A stretch of DNA of 30,745 nucleotides from Candidatus Woesearchaeota archaeon (GTDB lineage: Archaea > Nanobdellota > Nanobdellia > Woesearchaeales > GW2011-AR4), in assembly GCA_016185815.1 (NCBI GenBank), contig JACPMT010000060.1:1-30745 (forward strand). Reading direction: 5' to 3'. The notes beneath the pieces are model-generated. The model saw only the letters and a program-made list of their open reading frames with translations, did no database searches and was not told the DNA's origin. Shown here piece by piece: positions 8,047 to 15,592 of this stretch. The translations under genes were made by a program, and so were the position numbers. Each line of letters begins with the position of its first letter. Position 1 is the first letter of the stretch.

Positions 8047-8895
8047 ATGCAAAACATAGCAATCATCGCTTCCTCCAAAGACCCCGCAGGAATAAACATA
8101 AGAAACAATCTGATTGAGTTGTTTGATTTTGAGATGTTAAACGAAAAATTCAACAATAATCAAGTCCATCAATATGACAGAATAAAAAACAAAATAATAA
8201 GATTATATTTAACAAATTATGACTTGATTTTTTCAGAAAACATTGACAAAAAAATTGATGCCGATATTCTTATTTTTATCTCAAAGCACAGGAGCAAGGA
8301 AAACACGCCTTCTTTTGCAGTACATCCCATTGGAAACTGGGGCAGCGCTGACTTTGGCGGCGAAGAAAATAAATTGTGCTTTTCATCCGCAGTCTTACTA
8401 AAAAATCTTTTTGCTGAATTAAATGAAAATGCAAAAGGCAGCGGATATGAAATTACTTTGGAGGCAACCCATCATGGCCCCTATGTTGAGAAGCCTGCTG
8501 TTTTTATTGAAATAGGGAGCACGGAAAAGGAATGGGATGATATTTCTAATGGAAAAATAATCGCAAAGACAATAATCAATGCGTTAAATAATCAAAGCAA
8601 TAATCATAAAATTGCCATTGGGATTGGAGGCCCCCATTACTGCAACAATTTCAATAAAATTGTTCTAAGAACTGATATTGCATTATCACACATTTGCCCA
8701 AAGCATCATTTAGACAAACTGTCTGAAGAATTAATAAATCAATCAATCGAAAAAACAAAAGAAAAAATAGATTTTATTTTGCTTGATTGGAAAGGGCTTG
8801 GGGCAGAAAAGCAGAGGATTGTTGATTTGCTGAAAAATTTGAATTTGGAAGTTAAGAGGACAGAGCAGGTTTCCTCAAAAATCGTAGATTCATAG
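8047..8895 (+). CDS. dtdA: D-aminoacyl-tRNA deacylase, archaeal Dtd2/GEK1 family
   Basis: Frees tRNA from D-amino acids mistakenly attached to it, so recycling the tRNA. The family N-terminus NIAIIASSKDPAGINI is present, as are ILIFISKHRSKENTPSFAVH, with the conserved His-rich core, EATHHGPYVEKPAVFIEIGS and IGIGGPHY, which carry the conserved histidines of this zinc-dependent family. Length is 282 aa from ATG 8047, typical for the archaeal and plant family. The start is fixed by the N-terminal motif and by the TATA-like box 25 bp upstream. It is divergent from the AbrB-like gene, and the shared intergenic region holds the two 12-bp repeat arrays. Confidence 0.94.
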   Translation: MQNIAIIASSKDPAGINIRNNLIELFDFEMLNEKFNNNQVHQYDRIKNKIIRLYLTNYDLIFSENIDKKIDADILIFISKHRSKENTPSFAVHPIGNWGSADFGGEENKLCFSSAVLLKNLFAELNENAKGSGYEITLEATHHGPYVEKPAVFIEIGSTEKEWDDISNGKIIAKTIINALNNQSNNHKIAIGIGGPHYCNNFNKIVLRTDIALSHICPKHHLDKLSEELINQSIEKTKEKIDFILLDWKGLGAEKQRIVDLLKNLNLEVKRTEQVSSKIVDS

Positions 8896-8977
8896 AAAAT
8901 CTAAGATTTTCGAGTGTGCTCGGAAATTTCAAATTTCCGACATTTGATGGTAATCGAAAATGCAGAGCATTTATCGA
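8895..8977. repeat. Three successive hairpins between dtdA and the RHH/PIN pair
   Basis: Three inverted repeats in a row begin at the last base of dtdA: arms 8895-8902/8904-8911 (GAAAATCT, 1-nt centre), 8920-8929/8931-8940 (TCGGAAATTT, 1-nt centre) and 8954-8963/8967-8977 (imperfect). The second is preceded by GTGCTCGG, as in module 2 of the dispersed repeat, so this may be a diverged member. It could act as a 3' processing or termination region for dtdA. Confidence 0.55.
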
Positions 8978-8990
8978 CATGAAGTAGAAA

Positions 8991-9001
8991 GTTTTATATA
9001 T
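8991..9001 (+). promoter_or_regulatory. TATA-like box for the RHH/PIN operon
   Basis: GTTTTATATAT is centred about 26 bp before ATG 9023, predicting a transcript that starts at or next to that codon. It is why the antitoxin start is placed at 9023 and not at the upstream in-frame ATG 8960, which lies inside a hairpin. Confidence 0.65.
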
Positions 9002-9022
9002 TGGTGTGTATTGGGTGTGTAT

Positions 9023-9331
9023 ATGTCAGAGATACAAAGAATAAACATAACATTGCCAAAGAAGCTAGTACAGAAATCAAGGATTTTAATAGAGGAAGGA
9101 ATTTACTCCAACTTTTCCGAGCTTGTCAGGGAAAGCATAAAAAATGAGATTCTGATGGACAAAGAATTAATAGAAAAGAAAAAAATTTTAGATAAATGGT
9201 TTAAAGAGGAAGAAGGAAACTGGTTTGATACATCACATTTAACTCAAGAGGAAATAATTAAAAGAATCCGTAAAACAAGAAATGAACTATGGGATAAAAA
9301 ATACAAAGAGTGGTTTGAGGGGCTAAGTTGA
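9023..9331 (+). CDS. Ribbon-helix-helix protein, putative antitoxin
   Basis: The N-terminus IQRINITLPKKLVQKS (residues 4-19) is a classic RHH DNA-contacting strand followed by helix A; EEGIYSNFSELVRESI (27-42) is the turn and helix B. The remaining 60 residues are charged and helical and probably wrap the toxin. Length is 102 aa. The PIN-domain gene begins within its stop codon (4-nt overlap), the usual arrangement of a type II toxin-antitoxin operon, in which the antitoxin dimer also represses the operon. The start is set by the TATA-like box at 8991-9001. Confidence 0.85.
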   Translation: MSEIQRINITLPKKLVQKSRILIEEGIYSNFSELVRESIKNEILMDKELIEKKKILDKWFKEEEGNWFDTSHLTQEEIIKRIRKTRNELWDKKYKEWFEGLS

Positions 9332-9720
9332 TAGTAGTTCTTGATAGTAATGAATTCATTAACTATATAGAGAAGAACACATTGCTTTTGGATAAAATAA
9401 TTCTTGATGATAAAATTATTGTATATATAAATGAAACAATAACGAAAGAAGTTAACAATAACTTAGGCAAATCACTTGTAAAAGATTTTTATGATTTTTT
9501 ATTTGCAAATAATATTATTGTCTTTTATGAAAAATTACCATTTTATTTGCTGAAAAAATACAAAAACCTCGGCTTAAAAAAAGGAGATATAGCAATAGCG
9601 GCTTTTTGTGAAGCTGTTGGAGCAGATTATTTAATAACAGAAAATAGGCATTTTTTAAAATCAAAGGAGTTTAAATTTAGAGTTTTGAGTTTGAAGGGAT
9701 TTTTGACTAAATTAAAATAA
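9328..9720 (+). CDS. PIN-domain protein, putative RNase toxin
   Basis: PIN-domain ribonuclease of the VapC type, 130 aa. Acidic active-site candidates are Asp6 (VVLDSNEFI), Glu41 (TITKEV), Asp87 (KKGDIAIAAF) and Asp100, followed by the family strand ending YLITENRHFL. It starts at TTG 9328, overlapping the antitoxin stop by four bases, which implies translational coupling. No ATG is available before the first active-site Asp. The target RNA is unknown. The low-GC sequence is like that of the antitoxin. Confidence 0.85.
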   Translation: MIVVLDSNEFINYIEKNTLLLDKIILDDKIIVYINETITKEVNNNLGKSLVKDFYDFLFANNIIVFYEKLPFYLLKKYKNLGLKKGDIAIAAFCEAVGADYLITENRHFLKSKEFKFRVLSLKGFLTKLK

Positions 9721-9736
9721 AATAGGTTTTTAGGGA

Positions 9737-10300
9737 TTAGGCTGCAGGTCGTAAGCCTTCTTCAGTTGCAGTTTCCATGGCTTCTTTTCTCAATAAAGCC
9801 CACTTTCTTCGCAATAATTCATCTTGCTCGATTATATCCTTAAACAATTTGTATTGCATTTCCCTTATCTTTTTCACCAATTCATTAACAGCAGCATCGT
9901 TTGGAAGCTTATTTAAATACAGGTTTATAGCATTGTTTATTTCCGCCATGACTTTTTTATCTTGAAGAACGCTCTTCCCTTCACTCCTTATTACTTGTAG
10001 CCCTTGTAGGATGAAGTGATACTGCTCACTTCGTTCTCCAGATTCTTTAAGTCCCATCTGGCTTAGCCTGCTATCTAACAAATTGACCAAATTCCAAAGC
10101 GTATCAGCATGTTGCCTTTCATCTTTTGCAGATTCACGGATTTCTTTATCAGTCTTTAATAATTCTTTATCTTCCTCAATTTCGTGTCTTTCTAAACCTA
10201 CTCTTCCACTTTGGAAATGTCTTATTATCCACCAGATTACAAGCACAACTGCAACTGCTCCACCTACATTTAACCAAGTGAAGTAATCTCCCAATGCCAT
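9737..10300 (-). CDS. Orphan membrane-anchored coiled-coil protein, 187 aa
   Basis: Not recognised. Residues about 8-28 (WLNVGGAVAVVLVIWWIIRHF) form a single membrane helix near the N-terminus. The rest is very charged and helical (Glu/Lys/Arg-rich), consistent with a cytoplasmic coiled coil, and ends GLRPAA. No catalytic motif is visible. The ATG at 10300 lies about 25 bp downstream of a minus-strand TATA-like box (GTATTTAAAG, about 10322-10333), so the transcript is probably leaderless and separate from the rpl11 gene upstream. It is convergent with the PIN gene. Confidence 0.75.
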   Translation of the reverse strand: MALGDYFTWLNVGGAVAVVLVIWWIIRHFQSGRVGLERHEIEEDKELLKTDKEIRESAKDERQHADTLWNLVNLLDSRLSQMGLKESGERSEQYHFILQGLQVIRSEGKSVLQDKKVMAEINNAINLYLNKLPNDAAVNELVKKIREMQYKLFKDIIEQDELLRRKWALLRKEAMETATEEGLRPAA

Positions 10301-10356
10301 AAACTAACTCTTTAAATCCAGCTTTAAATACTTTTTCAAAAAATAAAAGAATAAGC

Positions 10357-11157
10357 TTATCTCTTCTTCTCTTCCTTCTTGGGAGCTTCTTTCTTTGCCT
10401 CTGCCGCTGGCGCTGCTCCTGCTGCCGGCTTTGCCTCTGCACCTGCTGCAGCAGCTGCCACACCCTCGACTGGCAATAATTCCTTAATCATGTCATCCGG
10501 AATGCCTGCCTGGACAAGCTTTGCCTTGATTTCGCCTCTTGCCTTGCCAGCCATCTGCGCAATAATCTCCTTGGCAATCTTCTCAAACTCTGCCTTTCTC
10601 TTGGCAAGCTCTTCTGCCAATCTTTTCTTCTCTTCCTCAAGCTTTGCAAGCTCTTCTGCAGTAAGCTCTGTTTTTTCCAACCTTATTTCTTCATCAAAAA
10701 GCCCAGCTTCAACATCCCTTAAAGTTTCTCTTGCTGGCTTGCCCTCAACAAGGATTCCCATTGACTGGCACGTTCCGATGATTTCTTTTACTTTTTCCTT
10801 TAATGACTTGCCTAATGTTGCAGTCTCCTTCATTTTTGCAATTTTAATGACCTGCTCGATAAGAATGTCAGCAACCATTTCATGCTTTGCCTTGCCAGAG
10901 CCTTTTTCAAGGTTAGCTTCTTTTTTTATCAGTCCAGAAGCTGGTGGAGTTCCGATAAGAATCTCATACTGCTTTGTTTCCTTGTCTATGAAAATCTTGA
11001 CAGGCACCTGCATTCCTTGAAATGAAGAAGTTTTCTTGTTTATGTCACCTACAACTTGGCCTATGTTGACTCCCATTGGTCCTAGAGCCGGGCCTAGCGG
11101 AGGGGCTGCTGTTGCTTTGCCCCCTTCAACCAAAACCTCGACTTTTTCTTTCGGCAT
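10357..11157 (-). CDS. rpl11: Large ribosomal subunit protein uL11 with long C-terminal extension
   Basis: uL11 forms the base of the ribosomal stalk and binds the GTPase-centre rRNA. The N-terminal domain has the signature KATAAPPLGPALGPMGVNI (14-32); the rRNA-binding C-terminal domain ends with GTCQSMGILVEGKPARETL (128-146). Archaeal L11 usually ends near residue 160. Here about 105 residues follow: a charged helix (165-200), a compact helical part (about 200-230) and an Ala/Pro/Lys-rich tail (233-266) resembling the hinge of stalk protein P1. It is the last gene of the ftsZ-secE-spt5-rpl11 cluster, but a promoter-like sequence and a structured repeat precede it (11197-11287). Confidence 0.95.
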   Translation of the reverse strand: MPKEKVEVLVEGGKATAAPPLGPALGPMGVNIGQVVGDINKKTSSFQGMQVPVKIFIDKETKQYEILIGTPPASGLIKKEANLEKGSGKAKHEMVADILIEQVIKIAKMKETATLGKSLKEKVKEIIGTCQSMGILVEGKPARETLRDVEAGLFDEEIRLEKTELTAEELAKLEEEKKRLAEELAKRKAEFEKIAKEIIAQMAGKARGEIKAKLVQAGIPDDMIKELLPVEGVAAAAAGAEAKPAAGAAPAAEAKKEAPKKEEKKR

Positions 11158-11196
11158 TTTTTATTTGGTATTTTAGATTTTTTGAAATATTATTTT

Positions 11197-11287
11197 TTCA
11201 ATCCGCTTTGCAATTTTAGTGCTCGGCAAAATTGTTCTGCCACTAATTTTGCCTCGCCTATGCATTGTAACAAATATCGGTTTAAAA
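11197..11287 (-). repeat. Dispersed structured repeat, copy B, in the rpl11 leader
   Basis: On the minus strand it reads GGCGAGGC, then an inverted repeat (plus-strand arms 11225-11233 GGCAAAATT and 11245-11253 AATTTTGCC), then GCCGAGCAC and GCGGATTGAA. The arms differ in sequence from copy A, yet pairing is kept. A TATA-like sequence (GGTTTTTAAACC on the minus strand, about 11277-11289) sits about 25 bp upstream of the module and next to the spt5 stop, so the module would form the start of a separate rpl11 leader about 100 nt long. Module 1 of the other copies is absent. Confidence 0.7.
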
Positions 11288-11291
11288 ACCT

Positions 11292-11795
11292 TTACAATCC
11301 TTCTTCCCCTGTTTCCTCGTCTTCTGGAGAAGCTGATTCTGTTTCCCTTCTTATGACTTTGACAGCGTCCATCTTGACTGTTATCGGGATTGGGACAGCT
11401 GCCTCAAGCAGCTCAACAACAACTTCCTCTTTTACCTTGTCTATTCTTGTGACTTTTGCATTCTCCCTTTTGAATGGGCCGCTTATGATTTCAACAATGT
11501 CATTTTTCTGGATGTTTACCTCGTGCTTCACCTGCTCAAGCATGTGCTCTATTTCAGAGTATTTGACAGGATGCGCCAAAATGCCCCTTGCATAAGGAAT
11601 GTTGAAGGCTGCCTGCTCCGCGTCTGTCTTTGTGGCTGCCTCTATGAAAATATAGCCCCTCATGCCGTGCGGCCTTATGACGGAGTAAACCTCAATCTTT
11701 TTCTTTATGGCATTGCTTGCGACAAAGTCCATAACCTGGTCTTCCCGGTTTGCCGTTGTCCTCAATGCAAATATTGTCTCGTCTTCACGCGTCAT
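11292..11795 (-). CDS. spt5: Transcription elongation factor Spt5 (archaeal NusG homologue)
   Basis: Binds the RNA polymerase clamp and increases processivity. The NGN domain (about 1-85) includes ALRTTANREDQVMDF and RGYIFIEAATKTDAE. The KOW domain follows (NDIVEIISGPFKRENAKVTRI), then an acidic tail (EETGEEGL). The ATG at 11795 (167 aa) is preferred over the in-frame TTG at 11804. A minus-strand TATA-like box at about 11875-11886 suggests its own promoter downstream of secE. The gene lies between secE and rpl11 as in many archaea. Confidence 0.93.
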   Translation of the reverse strand: MTREDETIFALRTTANREDQVMDFVASNAIKKKIEVYSVIRPHGMRGYIFIEAATKTDAEQAAFNIPYARGILAHPVKYSEIEHMLEQVKHEVNIQKNDIVEIISGPFKRENAKVTRIDKVKEEVVVELLEAAVPIPITVKMDAVKVIRRETESASPEDEETGEEGL

Positions 11796-11892
11796 TTTAT
11801 TCAAGTTTACGAACTAGCCCCTTTTCCAAACAAGAAAAGAAACTAGAATTTGGGTATTGTTGAATGGCACTTATTTATAAAGTTATTGATTT

Positions 11893-12087
11893 TCAAAAAA
11901 ACAGCAGCTTAATCATCTGCACAACAAACCCAATCAAGCCGATAATCAAAATTCCAAGCCCGCTTACCTTGACAATTGTCTTGAACTCAATTGCATCAGG
12001 CTTTTTTGTGACTTTCAGCACTCTTACAGATTCCATAATAAAGGATTTAATCTTGTACTGCCATGATGATGTGTTTTCTGTTTCCAT
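11893..12087 (-). CDS. secE: Preprotein translocase subunit SecE (Sec61-gamma)
   Basis: Small tail-anchored subunit that clamps the SecY channel. It is 64 aa: an amphipathic N-terminal helix (WQYKIKSFIMESVRVLKVTKKP), then one membrane helix (about 38-63, IVKVSGLGILIIGLIGFVVQ). The motif of Lys-Pro followed by a hinge and the single hydrophobic segment is the archaeal SecE pattern. Position between ftsZ and spt5 supports the call. Confidence 0.9.
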   Translation of the reverse strand: METENTSSWQYKIKSFIMESVRVLKVTKKPDAIEFKTIVKVSGLGILIIGLIGFVVQMIKLLFF

Positions 12088-12151
12088 TTTTTATTTTTAA
12101 TGTTTAATTTTTTATGTATCTAGATGACTCAGAAATCTTTTATAAATTTAT

Positions 12152-13300
12152 CTAATCCAAAAACTCAATTCCGAGATGCTGCTCTATTTCTTTCTTTTTC
12201 TTTTCAGCTGTTTTCTTTGTGCTTCCAAAAATCTGCGAGCTCTTGACGCCAGTTACAATAAGCATTGTCCTTATTGTCTTTTCCATGTCCTTGTAGATTT
12301 GGGCTCCCCAAATAACGCGAGCATCCTCATCCAATTTTTCTGTAATCGTCTCGACAACTTTTCTTGCCTCGTCAAGAGTCATGTCCTCTCCGCCAATCAC
12401 ATTAATCAAGGCGCCGTTTGCGCCGGAAATGTCAACATCTAGCAATGGGTTGTTAATGGCTTTCTCAACAGCTTCGACAGCCCTGTTTTCTGTGTCGCTT
12501 TCGCCAACGCCAATCAAGGCAACTCCTCCCCCCTTCATAACAGCCCTTATGTCGGCAAAATCAAGATTTACCAGTCCAGCCTTTGTCACAAGTTCTGCAA
12601 TGCCCTTTACTGCATTTGTCAATATCTCGTCAGCCACTTTAAAGGCAGTATGCAACGGCAATTCAGGCGCAAGCTCAAGCAATTTATCGTTCGGAATAAC
12701 AATCAAGGTGTCAGCAACCTGCTCCATTTTTTCCAAGCCGATAACTGCATTCTCATATCTCCTGTGCCCTTCCATTGAAAACGGCATTGTGACAACCCCG
12801 ACAGTCAAAGCGCCAAGCTTCTTGGCAACTTCAGCTACAACAGGGGCAGAGCCAGTTCCGGTTCCTCCCCCCAAGCCGCAGGTAACAAACACCATATCGC
12901 AATTTTGAAGGGCTTTTTTAATGTCTGACTCATTCTCACGGGCTGCTTCCTCTCCCAGCCTAGGCTCAGAGCCAGCGCCGAGCCCTTTTGTTAATTCTCT
13001 TCCAATCAGTATCTTTTTGTTGGCAGTTGTGTAAAGCAAGTCTTGCGCATCTGTATTGATAGCTATTGTTTCAGCCCCAACAATGCCTACTTCGCTCATT
13101 CTGTTGATTGTGTTATTGCCCCCGCCGCCGCAGCCAACCACCTTGATAGTTGCCCTTTGCCTTGCAAGCAGCTGCTCAAGCTCTGCATCAATGTCCTGGA
13201 CGCTTTTGTCCTGATGGACTTGTTTCCTGTCTATAGAAAGTAGCTTAGGATTTTCATTGCTTAACTCAGCTTCCACTGCCTGCTCGATTATAGTTGACAC
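12152..13300 (-). CDS. ftsZ: Cell-division GTPase FtsZ (FtsZ1-like)
   Basis: Tubulin-like GTPase forming the division ring. Motifs: GCGGGGNN (57-63) for nucleotide binding, the tubulin signature GGGTGTG (144-150), and the T7 loop NLDFADI (245-251) with the two catalytic acidic residues that act on the neighbouring subunit. The N-terminal 50 residues are a charged arm that includes a Q-rich helix; the C-terminal tail ends with EIEQHLGIEFLD and may bind an anchor protein. The start is GTG 13300 with a GGGTGA Shine-Dalgarno sequence just upstream; there is no ATG before the core domain. The FtsZ1 label comes from neighbourhood with secE and spt5. Confidence 0.95.
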   Translation of the reverse strand: MSTIIEQAVEAELSNENPKLLSIDRKQVHQDKSVQDIDAELEQLLARQRATIKVVGCGGGGNNTINRMSEVGIVGAETIAINTDAQDLLYTTANKKILIGRELTKGLGAGSEPRLGEEAARENESDIKKALQNCDMVFVTCGLGGGTGTGSAPVVAEVAKKLGALTVGVVTMPFSMEGHRRYENAVIGLEKMEQVADTLIVIPNDKLLELAPELPLHTAFKVADEILTNAVKGIAELVTKAGLVNLDFADIRAVMKGGGVALIGVGESDTENRAVEAVEKAINNPLLDVDISGANGALINVIGGEDMTLDEARKVVETITEKLDEDARVIWGAQIYKDMEKTIRTMLIVTGVKSSQIFGSTKKTAEKKKKEIEQHLGIEFLD

Positions 13301-13351
13301 AAACTCACCCTTTTAGGCATAAAAACGATTGTAACTACTATTTAAATTTAT

Positions 13352-14017
13352 TCATTTTCTCTCTTGGAGAATAGTAAAATCCACATTTTTTATATCTGGA
13401 ATTGCATGTTCAACAATCTTCCTGAACTCGTCTTGCGCTTCTTTTGGCATTTTTTGTTTTAATTGGACATTAACACTTTCTTCTTTCAATTCAATTTCAG
13501 CATCCTTAATGTGAAAGTGCATTTTTAAAAGCGATTTTATTTTTTCTTTATTGTCTTCAACAACTTTATTGATTTTAACATGATAAACCAAATCTTTGCC
13601 TGCAAGCGGATGGTTGAAGTCAACTAAGCATCTTCCTCCGCTTACTGTCTTGATAATGCCAAAAACGCCGTCAATGTTCAACTGCAATCCAGGGACTGGC
13701 TGTATGTTCTGCTGCCTGAACTTATTTGTTGGTATCAATTGTATCAGCTTTGCATCTTTCCTGCCAAAGGCATTGTCAGAACTTACTTCAAATGTGTACT
13801 CCTTCCCGGTTTCCTTTCCGATCATCTGCTCTTCAAGATTCTTAAGGATATTGTTTTCTCCAATGCATATGACTGCGGGTTCGTAATCTGCATTTTTGCT
13901 GTAAGCATTATTTTCCTTTGCAACCTTTTCCTCAGTTGTGTCAAATACAGCCCCATCTTCCTTGAGCCTGCCAGTATACTCTATTTCCACAAAATCGTGC
14001 TTTTTTACTATTGCCAT
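13352..14017 (-). CDS. FKBP-type peptidyl-prolyl isomerase (SlyD-like, archaeal long type)
   Basis: Folding helper that isomerises Xaa-Pro bonds. The FKBP fold is split by an insert-in-flap domain: VEIEYTGRLKEDGAVFDTT (10-28), AVICIGENNILKNLEEQMIGKETGKEYTFEV, a flap insertion around residues 90-140, and NHPLAGKDLVYHVKI closing the fold. A further 65-residue C-terminal domain (about 157-221) is typical of archaeal long FKBPs. No signal peptide is seen, so it is cytoplasmic. It is transcribed with the CMP kinase gene upstream (29-nt gap). Confidence 0.92.
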   Translation of the reverse strand: MAIVKKHDFVEIEYTGRLKEDGAVFDTTEEKVAKENNAYSKNADYEPAVICIGENNILKNLEEQMIGKETGKEYTFEVSSDNAFGRKDAKLIQLIPTNKFRQQNIQPVPGLQLNIDGVFGIIKTVSGGRCLVDFNHPLAGKDLVYHVKINKVVEDNKEKIKSLLKMHFHIKDAEIELKEESVNVQLKQKMPKEAQDEFRKIVEHAIPDIKNVDFTILQERK

Positions 14018-14046
14018 TAGAACTAGATTTTGAACAAGGGGGCAAT

Positions 14047-14595
14047 TTATAAAGATTTCTGCTTTGATTCAACAAATTTGATTATCTTTCCTACAACCTG
14101 GTTTGGATTCAGCTTTGTTGTGTCTATTATAAAATTATATAATTTCTTGTTTGTGTAATCAACGCCATAATATTTTTTGTACCTTTTCCTTTCGCTTTCC
14201 TCCCTTTTTTTTATCTTGCCCATGGCTTCCTTTAAGTTCTTGCTTTTTTCCTGCTGCCTTTTGTCTTTTAGTATCCTCTCTGCCCTTACTTTGTCATTTG
14301 CATCAAGAAAAACCCTGACTTCGGCATTCGGGATGAAAAAAGCAGTCAGCCTGCCGTCAACCACGAAATTGTCTTTTGTTTTGCCAAGCTCTTTTAGCTT
14401 GTTGTCAAGCTCGAAGTCAATTGACTTGTCTTTCTCAGCCATTTTGTTGAGCTGGAGCAGGCTTAATTTCCTTTCGCTTGCAATGGCCCTCATAAGGTCC
14501 CCTATAGAATAATGTTTTAAACCAAGCTTTCCAGACAGCAATTTTGCCACGGTGCTTTTGCCGGAGCCCGCCTTTCCGGAAATTGCTATTCTCAT
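14047..14595 (-). CDS. cmk: CMP (cytidylate) kinase, archaeal type
   Basis: Phosphorylates CMP and dCMP with ATP. The P-loop is GKAGSGKST (7-15). The archaeal signature continues with HYSIGDLMRAIA (29-40), a helical NMP-binding part, and FVVDGRLTAFFIP (77-89). The arginine-rich LID region is RILKDKRQ through KKREESERKRYKKYYGVDYT. At 182 aa it is the usual archaeal length. It begins about 90 bp from a divergent HTH-regulator gene, so the two promoters share the intergenic stretch 14596-14684. Confidence 0.92.
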   Translation of the reverse strand: MRIAISGKAGSGKSTVAKLLSGKLGLKHYSIGDLMRAIASERKLSLLQLNKMAEKDKSIDFELDNKLKELGKTKDNFVVDGRLTAFFIPNAEVRVFLDANDKVRAERILKDKRQQEKSKNLKEAMGKIKKREESERKRYKKYYGVDYTNKKLYNFIIDTTKLNPNQVVGKIIKFVESKQKSL

Positions 14596-14684
14596 AAAAC
14601 ACTAATTTAACAATTGGTATATAATATTTTGTTTTTTAACGCAAATAACAACATTTTTAAACAATAATTTTTTCTGTTTTAAAC

Positions 14685-15548
14685 ATGAAACAGGCACTGC
14701 TCGATAAAGTAAGCATTTTTTTGCTGAAGAAGGGGTACACAACAAAAAACCTGACAAGGACCTGCTTTGACGTGCTTGCAAGAAAGAACGAGCAGATTCT
14801 TCTTATCAAGGTTCTTGAGGACGCGAATTCAATCAGCAGGCAGTACACGGATGAGATGATCAGCGTGGCGTCCTACATTAACGCATCGCCATTGATAATT
14901 GCAGAGAAAGCCGGGAACAAATTGGAGGACAACATTGTCTATTCGAGATTCAACATCCACACGCTGAATGCCGGCACATTTTTCAATTGCGTCAATAACA
15001 GGTTTCCGTTCATCAGGAGAAGCCAGGCAGGATTGACTGCGTCTGTTGTGGGGGAGAAACTGAAAGAGAAGAGGGAAGAGCTTGGCTATTCGCTGAATGC
15101 GCTGTCAAAAAAGATCGGGGTAACAAGCAGGATGATAATCAAGTACGAGAGCGAGAATTCTGAGGTGACCATCAACAGGGCGATGAAATTATATGACCTG
15201 TTCGGGCACCAGGTTTTCAATGAAGTCAATGTGTTCATGCAGCGCGAGCACCCGGAAAGCAAGTTCGAGACAGAGGTGTCAGGAAAATATGTCGAGCTCG
15301 GGTTTGACGCAACTGAAACAAAGAAAACCCCTTTTGACATAATCTCAAGAAAAGACAATGAATTGATACTGACGGGAGTAAGGGACAATGTGAATCCGCA
15401 GATGGAGTCGCTGTCCAAATTATTAGATGCCGACAATCTTGTTATCTTCCAGAAGAAAAAGCCCAAGAACATTCCCTCAATGACAAAAGAGGAGTTTATG
15501 GACTTTGAGAAGGCTAACGAATTGGTAAGGTTTCTGAAGGAGTTTTAG
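14685..15548 (+). CDS. Archaeal HTH transcriptional regulator with nuclease-like flanking domains
   Basis: Three parts are visible. Residues 1-100 (LLKKGYTTKNLTRTCFDVLARKNEQILLIKV) look like the Holliday-resolvase/restriction-type alpha-beta fold common in archaeal regulators. A Cro/cI-type helix-turn-helix occupies about 122-175 (GEKLKEKREELGYSLNALSKKIGVTSRMI). The C-terminal 90 residues (VELGFDATETKKTPFDIISRKDNELILTGV) appear to repeat the first domain. This is the widespread archaeal putative HTH-type regulator architecture; its target is unknown. It is divergent from cmk. Confidence 0.85.
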   Translation: MKQALLDKVSIFLLKKGYTTKNLTRTCFDVLARKNEQILLIKVLEDANSISRQYTDEMISVASYINASPLIIAEKAGNKLEDNIVYSRFNIHTLNAGTFFNCVNNRFPFIRRSQAGLTASVVGEKLKEKREELGYSLNALSKKIGVTSRMIIKYESENSEVTINRAMKLYDLFGHQVFNEVNVFMQREHPESKFETEVSGKYVELGFDATETKKTPFDIISRKDNELILTGVRDNVNPQMESLSKLLDADNLVIFQKKKPKNIPSMTKEEFMDFEKANELVRFLKEF

Positions 15549-15592
15549 TTTAGATGATTATTTAAATCGAATGCTATTTCTAAAGATCTGAA

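Noticed and set aside
8960..9022. Longer N-terminus for the RHH protein from ATG 8960
   Set aside because: The extra 21 residues precede the normal RHH start, and the TATA-like box at 8991-9001 lies inside this extension.
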